From Bacillus massilioanorexius (lineage in GTDB: Bacteria > Bacillota > Bacilli > Bacillales > DSM-1321): a DNA stretch of 64,000 nucleotides. The position numbers and the translations under genes were made by a program. The stretch lies in assembly GCF_902374955.1 (NCBI RefSeq), contig NZ_CABKRX010000087.1:124001-188000 (forward strand), given 5' to 3'. This document shows, piece by piece, positions 18,087 through 27,408 of this stretch. The notes below the pieces were generated by a model. The model was not told where the DNA came from and did no database searches. It saw nothing but the letters and a program-made list of their open reading frames with translations. Within the stretch, counting starts at the first letter, position 1; every line of letters starts with the position of its first letter.

Positions 18087-20246
18087 TTATTCAGGCTGTT
18101 TATCTAAAAACTCCATTTTCCAACCAAAGTAGTCGTTATCCGTGTTCTTTTCATACTTCATTATCGCATCAAATTTATTTCCTTTTTTACTGGTTAAACC
18201 TTTTACTAATACTTTTCCGTCCTTTAATAAATGCTTAACCATCGTTTTTGTTGGTTTCTTTTTCATCGATGCTAAGAATTTATCATTTTTCCAAATAACA
18301 TATTTACATCCGTTTTTCCAATTTGTGCAGCCAAAGCCTTTCTTCCCTTCCATAACTGGATTCGAACATAGTGGACACTTTCCAAGAAAATCAGCTTTAC
18401 TTGCTTCACTAGGCTTAGATGTAACGGTTTGTAAAACAACATCTGCATCACTTTTAATCATTTGAACAGATTTTTGTGTGAAATCACAAATAAAATTGAT
18501 AAACACTCCTCTACTCACTTGCTTTTTTTCCATATCATATAGAGCTTTTTCTAACTTACCTGTAAATTCCAAATCAAAAAGTTCTTTTACTGGAAACGTT
18601 TCAACCATTTTAATTCCAAGATCACTACAAATTAAACTTTTATCTTGAGAGTATATATAACCAATATCTTTTAACTTTTTGATTGTTTCTGCTCTGGTTG
18701 CTGCAGTTCCAATACTAAAACCGCTTAACACGGCTTCTTCCTCATCGTAGTTTTTTCCACATGTCTCCATGATACGTAATAGCGTTTTTTCAGTATGATG
18801 TTTAGGTGGCTTCGTTTCATGGGAACTAACGTCTGCTTTTATAATGTCAAGGAGTTCATTTTCTTCAACAAATGGAAGGACATTTTCTTTTGATTCAATT
18901 TTCTCTACTTGTCGCCAACCTTCAACAATTTGAACTCGCCCTTTTGCTGTAAACATCCCTTTCACATGATCATTCTTCATTTTGATATTAACTCTTGTTT
19001 CTTCGTGCTCAGCAATTGGCATAAACTGCATGACAAAGCGATTTTTCACAGCATTATAGACGATTTGTTCATCAGAAGATAGCGATTTTGGGACAAGATA
19101 TGTTGGAATGATGGCACTATGACTTTCAACCTTTTTGTTATTGAATAATCGCTTTGTTACAGCAAATTTTATTTCGTTTTCATATGGTAAACCCCGTTTT
19201 ACAGCATTCAATACTTTGGCTGCTCGATCGACCAAGCTTTCTTCAAGCGCTGTACTTGCAGTACGAGGATAGGTAATGTACTTTTTTTCATATATAGATT
19301 GAGCTACCTTCAATACCTTGTCTGCTGTCCACCCTTTATATTTATTTGTAATATAACCTTGTAAATTCGACAAATTGAATAAGAAAGGTGGATATTCTTT
19401 TTTTCGTTCAACCTGCTTTTGTAAGACCATACCTTGTGAATTCATAATTTCACGATGTACTTCTTCTAATGTATCCTTACATGTAAATTTCTCTTCTTTG
19501 TCTTCCTCATATGTAGCAACGAGCTCTTCACCTTTAGCTGTTTTAAAAGTTGCAGCTAATTTAAAATATTTTTCGGGCACAAAATTTTCAATCTCTTTAT
19601 CACGATCATAAATGATTTTCAAAGTGGGCATTATGACTCGACCAATGTTTAAAACTTTTCCTCTTCCTTTTTGATACTTCAAGGTTGCAACTGAGGTTAA
19701 ATTAATTCCAATTAACCAATCTGCCCATTGTCTACTTACCCCAGCATCTTGTAAGGAACGTAATTCCGTATTTGGTCGTATTTTTTGTAATCCTGCATTT
19801 ACTTCATCAGGTGTCCATTCATTTAATAGCAGTCGATACACCTGTTTTGGAGCTTTAATATGATAAATAATACTATCTCCAATTACTTGTCCTTCTCTAT
19901 CAAAATCACATGCAGAAATAATGGAATCTACATCATTTCGAAATAATAATGATTTAATAATAGAATACTGTTTCTGGGCTCCGCTGTCGGGTTTATCTCT
20001 ATTTTTGGGGCTACTTTTAATTTTGTATTGAAACTTTTCTGGAATAAACGGAAAATGATCCATTTGCCATCTCGCCATTTTCTCATCATAATCTTTAGCA
20101 TCATATAACTGAAGTAGATGACCGAAAGCCCAAGTAACAATATATTGTTCTCCCTCATAATAGCCGTCACTTCTCTTTTTTATGTTTAATGCATCCGCAA
20201 TATTTTTCGCAACGGAAGGCTTTTCTGCTATTATTACTGCTTTCAT
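18087..20246 (-). CDS. topB: DNA topoisomerase III
   Basis: 719 residues, close to B. subtilis TopB (727). Toprim domain with AEKPSVAKNIADAL at residue 7 and SACDFDREGQ at about 110; the active-site Tyr is in KKYITYPRTAST at about 326. Near the C-terminus a zinc-ribbon (CPLCSNPVMEG...CTNWKNGCKY, about 634-660) is present. Type IA enzyme that relaxes and decatenates single-stranded regions. GTGGAGG precedes the ATG. Stand-alone gene. Confidence 0.96.
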   Translation of the reverse strand: MKAVIIAEKPSVAKNIADALNIKKRSDGYYEGEQYIVTWAFGHLLQLYDAKDYDEKMARWQMDHFPFIPEKFQYKIKSSPKNRDKPDSGAQKQYSIIKSLLFRNDVDSIISACDFDREGQVIGDSIIYHIKAPKQVYRLLLNEWTPDEVNAGLQKIRPNTELRSLQDAGVSRQWADWLIGINLTSVATLKYQKGRGKVLNIGRVIMPTLKIIYDRDKEIENFVPEKYFKLAATFKTAKGEELVATYEEDKEEKFTCKDTLEEVHREIMNSQGMVLQKQVERKKEYPPFLFNLSNLQGYITNKYKGWTADKVLKVAQSIYEKKYITYPRTASTALEESLVDRAAKVLNAVKRGLPYENEIKFAVTKRLFNNKKVESHSAIIPTYLVPKSLSSDEQIVYNAVKNRFVMQFMPIAEHEETRVNIKMKNDHVKGMFTAKGRVQIVEGWRQVEKIESKENVLPFVEENELLDIIKADVSSHETKPPKHHTEKTLLRIMETCGKNYDEEEAVLSGFSIGTAATRAETIKKLKDIGYIYSQDKSLICSDLGIKMVETFPVKELFDLEFTGKLEKALYDMEKKQVSRGVFINFICDFTQKSVQMIKSDADVVLQTVTSKPSEASKADFLGKCPLCSNPVMEGKKGFGCTNWKNGCKYVIWKNDKFLASMKKKPTKTMVKHLLKDGKVLVKGLTSKKGNKFDAIMKYEKNTDNDYFGWKMEFLDKQPE

Positions 20247-20390
20247 TCACTGTACCTCCACTATCTATCTTTCACCTAGTCTAGTATACATAATCATATT
20301 ATTGTTCAAATAGGTGTAAAGAAACATTCCTATTCAAATGATATACTAAAATAAAAGAAGATAATAATAAAAATTATGACCAAAGTGATT

Positions 20391-21194
20391 TCATTTTTGG
20401 CTATTCTTCCAACTTTCTAGCCATACCGTTCCGAAATCCACTAATTGCCTCATTGGAATCAGTCTACATTCTGCTTTACCAACTTTCCCCACACTAATAG
20501 AATATTGCTTTTCAAAATCACATCCAATTTCATTAAATCGATCTGAATCGTAAATAAAATCCTCATATTCCTTCCACACCCTAACCCCATTTTCTAAAAC
20601 AGGAGAACCTTGATGGATAGTAAAACAGGCATTAGCACGGCACTCTGACAAATGTAGGGAAGTATTATTCTCATAATCTACTCCGATTAATAATATATAG
20701 GCTCCTATATCATATAATTTTTGTAGTGGTGACTTTTCGCAAAGTGAAAAATCTAAAGAATGTTCTTCGATAATATACTGTTTATTATTTCCCCAAGCAG
20801 CGAAGCTCACCGTTGGATGAGAAGACCTTATTACACCGTCATAAGTCCGAAAACATTCAACAATTTTCCCCATAGCCATTGTTGGAGTCGTCCTTGGGTC
20901 ATAAGCTGGCATTTCATTTCGAATGATTTCCCACCACTCTTTAGGTACAGGAGGGTTTTCCCAAAAAGCCGGATCGCTTAAATCACCAGATTGAGTTGGC
21001 ATTACGATTGTTCCTTCAGAGCCAACAGTAGCCATTAATGCTTCAATTACTGCGACTGGTCCTCCACAAACATACCCAAGTGATTTTAAAGAGGAATGTA
21101 CTATGATTGTCATACCATTCTCCAAACCTAATTTATTAAAATCTTTCTTTAAGCTATCAATTGTATTTGGATGTTTCTGATCTTTATATACCAT
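20391..21194 (-). CDS. AAC(3)-type antibiotic N-acetyltransferase family protein
   Basis: 267 residues. IIVHSSLKSLGYVCGGP at about 31, GTIVMPTQSGDLSDP at about 57 and RSSHPTVSFAAWG at about 118 are hallmarks of the aminoglycoside 3-N-acetyltransferase / YokD family, including the catalytic His in RSSHP. Chromosomal Bacillus members often have other or unknown acyl acceptors, so aminoglycoside resistance should not be assumed. GGAGATGGAG precedes the ATG. Confidence 0.88.
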   Translation of the reverse strand: MVYKDQKHPNTIDSLKKDFNKLGLENGMTIIVHSSLKSLGYVCGGPVAVIEALMATVGSEGTIVMPTQSGDLSDPAFWENPPVPKEWWEIIRNEMPAYDPRTTPTMAMGKIVECFRTYDGVIRSSHPTVSFAAWGNNKQYIIEEHSLDFSLCEKSPLQKLYDIGAYILLIGVDYENNTSLHLSECRANACFTIHQGSPVLENGVRVWKEYEDFIYDSDRFNEIGCDFEKQYSISVGKVGKAECRLIPMRQLVDFGTVWLESWKNSQK

Positions 21195-21309
21195 TTTTTC
21201 TCCATCTCCTTAAACACTGTTGACCTATCTTTAATTATAAGGTATTTGTTTATTATGATATAAATATGGTAAACTTTTACATCATTCACAAAGGAGAGGG
21301 CGATAAAAG

Positions 21310-21570
21310 ATGAATAGTCAATTTGATGATCAATTCCAAGCTCTAATTAGTAAGTACACCGAACTTCTAGTAGGAGAATCGACTGATGATTTACAAGCTA
21401 AAGTAACAAAATGGGCTCTTTACAGTCATATTGCTAAATCAATGCCTGCCTTAATCAATCATTGGAATGCGGAATTTCCTTCTGCCAAAAGCGACATAAA
21501 GAATATGATGATGGAAATTAAAGAACTAAATGCACAGCACCGAAATCAATCTAATAAGAAATTGGAATAA
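21310..21570 (+). CDS. YusU-like DUF2573 family protein
   Basis: 86 residues, helical and charged, starting with FDDQFQALISKYTELLVGES and containing HIAKSMPALINHWN, which I recognise as the short DUF2573/YusU family of Bacillus; function unknown. GGAGAGGGCG upstream of the ATG. Divergent from the acetyltransferase across 115 bases and followed by its own terminator. Confidence 0.7.
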   Translation: MNSQFDDQFQALISKYTELLVGESTDDLQAKVTKWALYSHIAKSMPALINHWNAEFPSAKSDIKNMMMEIKELNAQHRNQSNKKLE

Positions 21571-21591
21571 CAGGAATATCCAAAATAAATA

Positions 21592-21632
21592 AGGGGCAGT
21601 CTGAAAAAATCTTTTTTCAAACTGCCCCTCTA
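21592..21632 (+). terminator. terminator of the yusU-like gene
   Basis: GGGGCAGT.TGAAAAAA pairs with TTTTTTCA.ACTGCCCC; a T-rich tail follows. Confidence 0.8.
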
Positions 21633-21763
21633 CTTTTTGTTCTTTACATTTTTCAGATGAATTTAGTGTGAGTGTGTTCTTACTTTCTAAAAAAACATAT
21701 GCTTTTCTTTCATTTACTCTTTGATTAATTTAAGAAGTACTATAAAAAATAACATAAAATTAA

Positions 21764-21803
21764 AGAGGATGTCCTTCACTTTTTAGTTTTTGGACACCCT
21801 CTA
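21764..21803 (-). terminator. terminator of the HD-GYP gene
   Basis: AGAGGATGTCC pairs with GGACACCCTCT (one mismatch), placed 38 bases after the HD-GYP stop. Confidence 0.6.
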
Positions 21804-21841
21804 TATGTTTATATGATAAGCATTGCTACCACCATATTATG

Positions 21842-22849
21842 TTACATTCTAAAGACTTTCTCTATACGTACATCCATTTCATTTCGTAAATCAATAAATT
21901 CTTTGTTTTCCAATTGAACGATTGAATACACAGGATTATATGGATGATTCATAATAATATTACCAATTCTTCCGTCCGTTAATCTAACTTGTTTTCCAAC
22001 CAATGTTTCCATTATTCGTCGCAGAAACACAACAAGTATATTCGGATCGAATTTTCCATAAACATTATTGTTCATTTCTTTTATTACCTGATAAAACGGT
22101 GTTGCCTTTCGATAAACACGGTCAGATGACATCGCATGAAAAACATCAGCAACAGCAACGATTTTTGCATATGGATGTATTTGAGAACCTTTCAGGCGAA
22201 AAGGGTATCCCATTCCATCTTCTCGTTCATGATGCTGTAGTGCTGTTACTGCAATCGATTCAGATAAATTAGGCGTCTTTTTTAATAATTCATAACCATA
22301 AATGGTATGCTGTTTCATCTTCTTATATTCCGTTTCCGTTAGCTTGCTTGCTTTTTGCAAAATCTGAGTAGGAACCTTTGTCTTTCCTATATCATGGAGT
22401 AAACCTGCTAACTCAACTTCGCGTAATACTTCTTCATTTAGCCCTAACCATTTGCCGATAAGACCAGAAATCACACCGACACAAATATTATGTCGATACG
22501 TATATTCATCCTTTTTATGTAGTGTCTCAAACAAATGAAAAACATGTGGAATTTCTGTAGCTTCATTTATAATAGGAATAATGTCATTCTGAATCTCTTT
22601 AATCGGTACCTCGTCATTCGACTTGATATATTGAAACATTTCTGAAATTTGCCCTGATGCTTCTTCTACTTTTTTTGAGATTTCCTCTATTTTGACCTTT
22701 GGATTTATATAATTATCATAATATCGACTCGTTTTTTCTGTTGAAACATCAACTTCAATATCTTTAAAGTCTATTAATAATTGATCAATTTCATCTAATG
22801 TTAAAGGAATCAATTCTCTCTTATATGGCTTCTCATTATTAATAGGCAT
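21842..22849 (-). CDS. HD-GYP domain phosphodiesterase
   Basis: 335 residues. An N-terminal helical region of about 110 residues is followed by the HD-GYP domain: HDIGKTKVP at about 152, QHHEREDGMGYP at about 205 (GMGYP carries the GYP) and VADVFHAMSSDR at about 234. Such proteins hydrolyse cyclic di-GMP or related dinucleotides. The C-terminal 60 residues (KQVRLTDGRIGNIIMNHP) form a small beta domain found in Bacillus HD-GYP proteins. No membrane segment. Metal and GYP residues look complete, so it may be active. Confidence 0.9.
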   Translation of the reverse strand: MPINNEKPYKRELIPLTLDEIDQLLIDFKDIEVDVSTEKTSRYYDNYINPKVKIEEISKKVEEASGQISEMFQYIKSNDEVPIKEIQNDIIPIINEATEIPHVFHLFETLHKKDEYTYRHNICVGVISGLIGKWLGLNEEVLREVELAGLLHDIGKTKVPTQILQKASKLTETEYKKMKQHTIYGYELLKKTPNLSESIAVTALQHHEREDGMGYPFRLKGSQIHPYAKIVAVADVFHAMSSDRVYRKATPFYQVIKEMNNNVYGKFDPNILVVFLRRIMETLVGKQVRLTDGRIGNIIMNHPYNPVYSIVQLENKEFIDLRNEMDVRIEKVFRM

Positions 22850-22926
22850 ACAATCACGCCATCCCTTTTTCTCTCTATTTTACCAATTTCAAGAAAGCAA
22901 ATCCATTTAATTTGTCAAAATAATCA

Positions 22927-23130
22927 TTATTTACTATTTTTTTGATTTAAAGATATGCCAAATGTCCTAAGTTTTTCTCCAACTGTACATGAAGATAAAC
23001 AAAACTGATGTGCTTTATTTCTTCCAAATTCCTTTCTGTGATATCGATATAAAAAACAATCTGTACAATACATGGTTAATGTTTCTTCGACTTGCTCTAA
23101 TAATTCTTTACGTTCATTATTATTTGTCAT
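22927..23130 (-). CDS. ypeQ: YpeQ-like zinc-finger protein
   Basis: 67 residues with CTDCFLYRYHRKEFGRNKAH...FCLSSC: two CxxC-type pairs (about 22/25 and 44/48) typical of the small Bacillus zinc-finger protein beside ypeP. Its ATG overlaps the ypeP stop by four bases (ATGA), so translation is coupled. Function unknown, possibly nucleic-acid binding. Confidence 0.78.
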   Translation of the reverse strand: MTNNNERKELLEQVEETLTMYCTDCFLYRYHRKEFGRNKAHQFCLSSCTVGEKLRTFGISLNQKNSK

Positions 23131-23798
23131 AGCTCCTCCTTTTTTTCCAATTGAATCGTACTATTTACTAGCTTTCCATCTAAAGCTTGCGTAGCTAAAC
23201 TATCCGCTTCTTTATTTTCTTTTCTTGTAATTGGACTATAAACAGCTTTTATACCCATTTTCTTTATCTTATCTTCAATTCGATCCAACCAACGGTTTAG
23301 CACATCATCAAAGCAAGCCCATTCACCGGATAGCTGATTTAATACAACATGAGAATCTCCTTTAAATTCACATGTTTGATGATGAACTCCCAGTTCTTCT
23401 AGTATACATATACTCTCATACATAGCTGCATATTCCGCTTCATTATTTGATTCTAGCTGTATAAGCTGCTTATTTACTCGATTACGAAATAACTTTCCAT
23501 TCTTCGAATAGTATACAACAATGCCTAACCCTGATATCCCTTCATCCCGATCAAATCCACCGTCAAAATAAATCGTAATATCCTGAGGTTCATCTTCTAT
23601 TTCTTTTAATAGCTTCGTTAGTTCTTTTTTGCTCCATGTAACCTCACGTTCATCAAAAAATTCTATCGCTGATACCCTTCCTGTTCTTTCTAAATCCTCA
23701 CAAATTACTATCGCTTCTTTCGCATTCATCCTTGAAGAATGAAAAGTACACATTGGTTTTTTGGGTGATTTATATTTCCATACAATATATACTTCCAT
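23127..23798 (-). CDS. ypeP: YpeP-like RNase H-fold protein with N-terminal extension
   Basis: 223 residues. The first 70 form an extra domain seen in RNase HI-like proteins with N-terminal hybrid-binding modules (VYIVWKYKSPKKPMCTFHSS). Residues about 73-205 are an RNase H fold: IYFDGGFDRDEG, NNEAEYAAMYE, GDSHVVLNQL and RKENKEADSLA, keeping the DEDD acidic set. Likely hydrolyses RNA in RNA-DNA hybrids. Co-transcribed with ypeQ; a second RNase H paralogue (ypdQ) lies 1.5 kb away on the other strand. Confidence 0.85.
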   Translation of the reverse strand: MEVYIVWKYKSPKKPMCTFHSSRMNAKEAIVICEDLERTGRVSAIEFFDEREVTWSKKELTKLLKEIEDEPQDITIYFDGGFDRDEGISGLGIVVYYSKNGKLFRNRVNKQLIQLESNNEAEYAAMYESICILEELGVHHQTCEFKGDSHVVLNQLSGEWACFDDVLNRWLDRIEDKIKKMGIKAVYSPITRKENKEADSLATQALDGKLVNSTIQLEKKEEL

Positions 23799-24321
23799 CG
23801 AGATAGACCCCCATTATTCAATTCATTAATCTTCACTAACATTACTGACTTATTACATATGTTTACCAATAAGATTATTTAAAAACCATCATTAACTTTG
23901 GTAGCTAAAATCTTCATGAATACATTTAATAATAGCGTATTTTGAAGGAATGCTTAAATACAATTATTAATGATTTTCCTATCACCTGTATTCACTGCGT
24001 ATAAGTGATGAGACCCTTTAATGAACAAATTGTATGCTCACCAATTTCTAAAAGCACCCAAATTCAATAGAAACATCGAAAAGAACTATAAAATGAATTA
24101 AAAAGGACATCATACAAAACAAGAATAAATTTCGTTATATCCTTAAATTACTTATTCATATAATTGTTGTATTCTTTCTTAAACTACAATATTATTATTA
24201 ATGTTGTTTAAAAAAGGATGGCTTTTATTAAATGGCCAAACATAGGTATTTATAAGGAATGATTTGTAGTTCTTCAAGTATGCAGTAATACTGGTCATGA
24301 CTTTTCACAACAACATCATTA
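23799..24321. other. intergenic region before the preQ1 riboswitch
   Basis: 520 bases between divergent genes with no supported gene on either strand. The DNA is AT-rich and no structure stands out before the riboswitch. Confidence 0.5.
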
Positions 24322-24361
24322 CCGCGGTTCGAAAACTCCCGCGTTATCAAAACTAGGAGGA
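24322..24361 (+). promoter_or_regulatory. preQ1-I riboswitch (translational type)
   Basis: CGCGGTTCGAAAACTCCCGCG forms P1 (CGCGG/CCGCG) with the TTC...CTCC loop, followed by the A-rich tail TTATCAAAACTAGGAGG. The loop and tail match the preQ1-I pattern, and the GGAGG that closes the pseudoknot is the ribosome site of the next gene (ATG at 24366). Binding of preQ1 would thus hide the Shine-Dalgarno sequence of a queuosine-precursor transporter, a feedback that makes sense. Confidence 0.85.
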
Positions 24362-24365
24362 AATC

Positions 24366-25058
24366 ATGTTTAATGAATTTTTTGGTTTAGGATTTTTGGT
24401 AGTAAATTTTGTCCTTGTCCTTCTCATTTACCGTATTTTCGGAAAGACAGGACTATTTGTATGGATTGGCTTTTCAACAGTTATGGCCAATCTTCAGGTT
24501 GTCAAAACAATAGAAATCTTTGGATTAACTGCAACATTAGGAAACGTTATGTATGGAAGTGCTTTTCTTGTAACAGACATTATAAATGAACGTTATGGAA
24601 AAGAAGAAGCCAAGAAGGCAGTGTGGCTAGGTTTCTTTACTCTTTTAACAATGACTGTTATTATGCAGATGGTACTCATGTTTAATCCAGCTCCAGACGA
24701 CTTTGCACAGCCCCATTTAGAAGGCATTTTTGGTTTATTACCACGAGTTGCTCTAGGTAGTCTCGCTGCTTTTATTATTAGTCAGCATGTAGATGTTCAC
24801 TTATTTTCATGGATACGCTCTAAATTCCCAACTGATGCACAATTTTGGATTCGTAACAACGGTAGCACATTAATCAGTCAATTTATTGATACTTTAGTAT
24901 TTACAAGTATCGCATTTATTGGTGTTTATCCTTTCGAAATATGGGTTGAGATCTTCATTACGACATATATATTGAAATTTATCGTTTCTGTACTAGATAC
25001 TCCTTTTGGATATATAGCAAAACGTTTTAAATTTAAAGAAGAAATGAAGGAAGCATAA
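24366..25058 (+). CDS. ypdP: queuosine precursor transporter (YhhQ/YpdP family)
   Basis: 230 residues with six or seven membrane segments. MANLQVVKTIEIFGLTATLGN at about 40, FLVTDIINERYGKEEAKKAV at about 67 and the FIDTLVFTSIAF segment at about 170 are the YhhQ (VUT/QPTR) signatures. Takes up preQ0/preQ1 or queuine for tRNA modification. Expression is expected to be controlled by the preQ1-I riboswitch immediately upstream. Corresponds to B. subtilis ypdP by neighbours (ypeP, ypdQ). Confidence 0.92.
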   Translation: MFNEFFGLGFLVVNFVLVLLIYRIFGKTGLFVWIGFSTVMANLQVVKTIEIFGLTATLGNVMYGSAFLVTDIINERYGKEEAKKAVWLGFFTLLTMTVIMQMVLMFNPAPDDFAQPHLEGIFGLLPRVALGSLAAFIISQHVDVHLFSWIRSKFPTDAQFWIRNNGSTLISQFIDTLVFTSIAFIGVYPFEIWVEIFITTYILKFIVSVLDTPFGYIAKRFKFKEEMKEA

Positions 25059-25075
25059 TAGCTTCCTTTTTGTTT
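25049..25075 (+). terminator. ypdP terminator
   Basis: GGAAGC / GCTTCC stem around the stop codon followed by TTTTTGTTTTT. Confidence 0.65.
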
Positions 25076-25315
25076 TTCTTGTTAAATTTTTTTCATCCCC
25101 AAAATACAAATCTTTCTTAGAGAACTATCTTCATTGAATAGATACAATCAATCCCTGGGAGGACTTGACGAGCAGGCTCGATAGAAATATTATTTCAATA
25201 TTATATTCTTTCTGATATTTTTTCACATACTCATATCCTGGGTCCTGTCTTTCCCTTTTAAAATGAGTAAATTTACTATAAGATGAATATTAATACATAC
25301 TTTAGGGGGCAAAAA

Positions 25316-25726
25316 ATGATAGAAGTCTATATTGACGGAGCTAGTGCTGGGAATCCAGGACATAGTGGCGCAGGAATATTTTTAAAAGAGGATGGAAAAG
25401 TAGAAAGCTACTCTATTCCATTAGGCATTATGGATAATCATGAAGCTGAATATTGGGCTTTAATTAAAGGATTAGAAATATGCTGTCAGAAATCAACTTC
25501 TCATACTATTTCTTTCCGTACGGACTCTCAAGCCATATGGTCTGCAATGGAAAAAGAATTCGCAAAAAACAAAAAATATTCACCTTTGTTAGAGCAAGCT
25601 CTTTCGTTATCTAAAAACTTGCCACTATTTTTTATCAAGTGGATACCAAGTTCACAAAATAAGGTAGCAGATGAACTTGCTCGTAAAGCAATACAGCAGA
25701 GTAAGGAAGGGATCAACAATGAATAA
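25316..25726 (+). CDS. ypdQ: RNase HI-like protein (YpdQ)
   Basis: 136 residues from the ATG at 25316 (TTAGGGGGC upstream); an earlier in-frame ATG at 25283 lacks a ribosome site. VYIDGASAGNPGHSGAGIF, NHEAEYWALIKGLE, RTDSQAIWSAM and NKVADELARKA give the four acidic RNase H residues. The stop overlaps the start of the downstream EamA gene by eight bases, so they form an operon. Homologous enzymes in Bacillus may have lost activity; the residues here look complete. Confidence 0.88.
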   Translation: MIEVYIDGASAGNPGHSGAGIFLKEDGKVESYSIPLGIMDNHEAEYWALIKGLEICCQKSTSHTISFRTDSQAIWSAMEKEFAKNKKYSPLLEQALSLSKNLPLFFIKWIPSSQNKVADELARKAIQQSKEGINNE

Positions 25727-26642
25727 GTCTTTAATAGCTGATATTTCACTACTACTAGTTGTCTTTGTTTGGGGTTCAACCTTTGTAGTAGTACAAGATG
25801 CAATTGAATTTTTAACACCACATAGTTTTAACGCAATAAGATTCTTTATAGCTTTCCTTGTATTATTATGCATTTATATTCTTTTTAATAAAAAAGAAAA
25901 AGAACATTTTCATTTTTCAACTATTAAATCAGGCGCATTAATTGGTTTTTGGTTATTTCTAGGCTATGCCTTTCAAACTTTAGGCCTTGTCTATACAACT
26001 CCAGCAAAAGCCGGTTTTATTACTGGATTAAGCGTTGTACTAGTGCCTTTACTTTCTTTTGTTCTGTTAAAACAAAAGCTAAATCGCAATATGATTTTCG
26101 GTATTATTTTCGCTACAGTTGGTTTATACATGATTACCATGCTTCAAGCTTCCACCTTTGGAAAAGGAGACTTTTTTGTCTTATTAGGTGCGATAAGCTT
26201 TGCCATGCATATTATTACTACCGGAAGATTCGCTAAACATTTTCATGCTATGCCACTGACAATTATTCAGATATTTACTGTATCACTTTTGTCTTTTATA
26301 TGTAGTCTCATTCTTGAAAACCCTAAACAAATGTATCAGTTGGAAGTTTTATTAAAAGAAGAAGTCATTATAGGGCTTCTTATAACAGCTATATTTGCTA
26401 CGGCTTTGGCATTTCTAGCTCAAACTTATTTTCAAGCTTATACTACTGCCACCAGAGTTGCCTTAATATTCGCAATGGAGCCTGTTTTTGCCGCAGTAGC
26501 TTCCTATATTTTAATTGGCGAAACATTTACTATTAGCATGATTATTGGCTGCATATTAATCTTAGCGGGTATTATTCTTGCAGAGTGGCCATCAAAAGCC
26601 GTAAGAAACTTAGAAAAGCGCTCTTTAAAAAAAATTAGCTAA
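25719..26642 (+). CDS. EamA/DMT family transporter
   Basis: 307 residues, ten predicted membrane helices in two EamA repeats (LLVVFVWGSTFVVVQDAI at the start; LAQTYFQAYTTATRVALIFAMEPVFAAV in the second half). GGAAGGG lies 7 bases before the ATG at 25719, inside the end of ypdQ. Probable metabolite exporter of unknown substrate. Ends at a strong terminator. Confidence 0.88.
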   Translation: MNKSLIADISLLLVVFVWGSTFVVVQDAIEFLTPHSFNAIRFFIAFLVLLCIYILFNKKEKEHFHFSTIKSGALIGFWLFLGYAFQTLGLVYTTPAKAGFITGLSVVLVPLLSFVLLKQKLNRNMIFGIIFATVGLYMITMLQASTFGKGDFFVLLGAISFAMHIITTGRFAKHFHAMPLTIIQIFTVSLLSFICSLILENPKQMYQLEVLLKEEVIIGLLITAIFATALAFLAQTYFQAYTTATRVALIFAMEPVFAAVASYILIGETFTISMIIGCILILAGIILAEWPSKAVRNLEKRSLKKIS

Positions 26643-26650
26643 TCATCACT

Positions 26651-26684
26651 AAAAAACCCTCGTAAAATAAGTTTACGAGGGTTT
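26651..26684. terminator. bidirectional terminator
   Basis: AAACCCTCGTAAA / TTTACGAGGGTTT around ATAAG, between convergent genes. Confidence 0.85.
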
Positions 26685-26695
26685 ACGATCTTTCT

Positions 26696-26965
26696 TTAGA
26701 CGAATAAATTATATTGTTCAGCAAATTGTAATGCCTTCTTTCGTGTATCAATTTGGTTTTGTTTCATCATTTCTAAAAAAGAAACATAAAAACTACCGTC
26801 AAATTTCTTTTGTACCTTTAGAGTTATTTCTATAGCTGCGTTTACCATTGTATCTGAAGCACCTGTATATTCTTTTCCAAAAAAGATAAAGCCTCGAGCA
26901 TCTTCACCAAACGAAAAACCTTTGAATTCTAGTTGTTCAATATAGTCTTCAACCTTCATTTCCAT
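26696..26965 (-). CDS. small hypothetical protein (DUF6123-like?)
   Basis: 89 residues from the ATG at 26965, preceded by GGAAGGG; the ATG at 26989 is less well placed. Sequence MEMKVEDYIEQLEFKGFSFG... is soluble, alpha/beta, without cysteine or membrane segment. I believe it belongs to a short conserved Bacillus family but cannot name it with confidence. Monocistronic. Confidence 0.65.
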   Translation of the reverse strand: MEMKVEDYIEQLEFKGFSFGEDARGFIFFGKEYTGASDTMVNAAIEITLKVQKKFDGSFYVSFLEMMKQNQIDTRKKALQFAEQYNLFV

Positions 26966-27178
26966 CGGCAACCCTTCCGTACATTTCAATTTTCTACAAA
27001 TATCTTACTCTATCGACAAATAAATTTCTATGCTTTTCCAATAAAATGATTAAAAATCATTCTATTATTATGTCATTTTTTCAAACTTACACTTATCATA
27101 AATAGATATTATTTTATAGTTTACTTTTTGAAAAGAATAGGTATTAAAGTAATAATAGGAGTTCCTTTTATACCTTAT

Positions 27179-27193
27179 TAATAATTATTATCA
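27179..27193. promoter_or_regulatory. Fur/PerR-type operator
   Basis: TAATAATTATTATCA matches the Fur 7-1-7 consensus TGATAATNATTATCA at 14 of 15 positions. It lies 216 bases before the P1B ATPase start. A second weaker match (CAATAACTATTCTCA) is at 27223-27237. In B. subtilis the related pfeT gene answers PerR and iron. Confidence 0.6.
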
Positions 27194-27408
27194 ATAACAA
27201 TACACGATTTACATATTTTAAACAATAACTATTCTCAATTAGAAAGAAAAATTATCAATTAGATTGACTTTCAAATAGTAGTTTGTTAGCCTTAATTTAT
27301 TCATTATATTTTTTAAACATTTTACAATGGTTCATTGGCTAATAGTCTACTAGTAAGAAGAATGTGGCATGAAAAGCATTCACTAATCTACGAAGGACGG
27401 GAGAGAAA

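Noticed and set aside
17861..18238. 125-residue plus-strand frame
   Set aside because: It begins in a terminator, crosses a palindromic repeat and overlaps the end of topB antisense; no ribosome site.
20391..21194. acquired aminoglycoside resistance gene
   Set aside because: AAC(3)-fold proteins are common chromosomal genes in Bacillus with other functions; base composition and neighbours show no sign of transfer.
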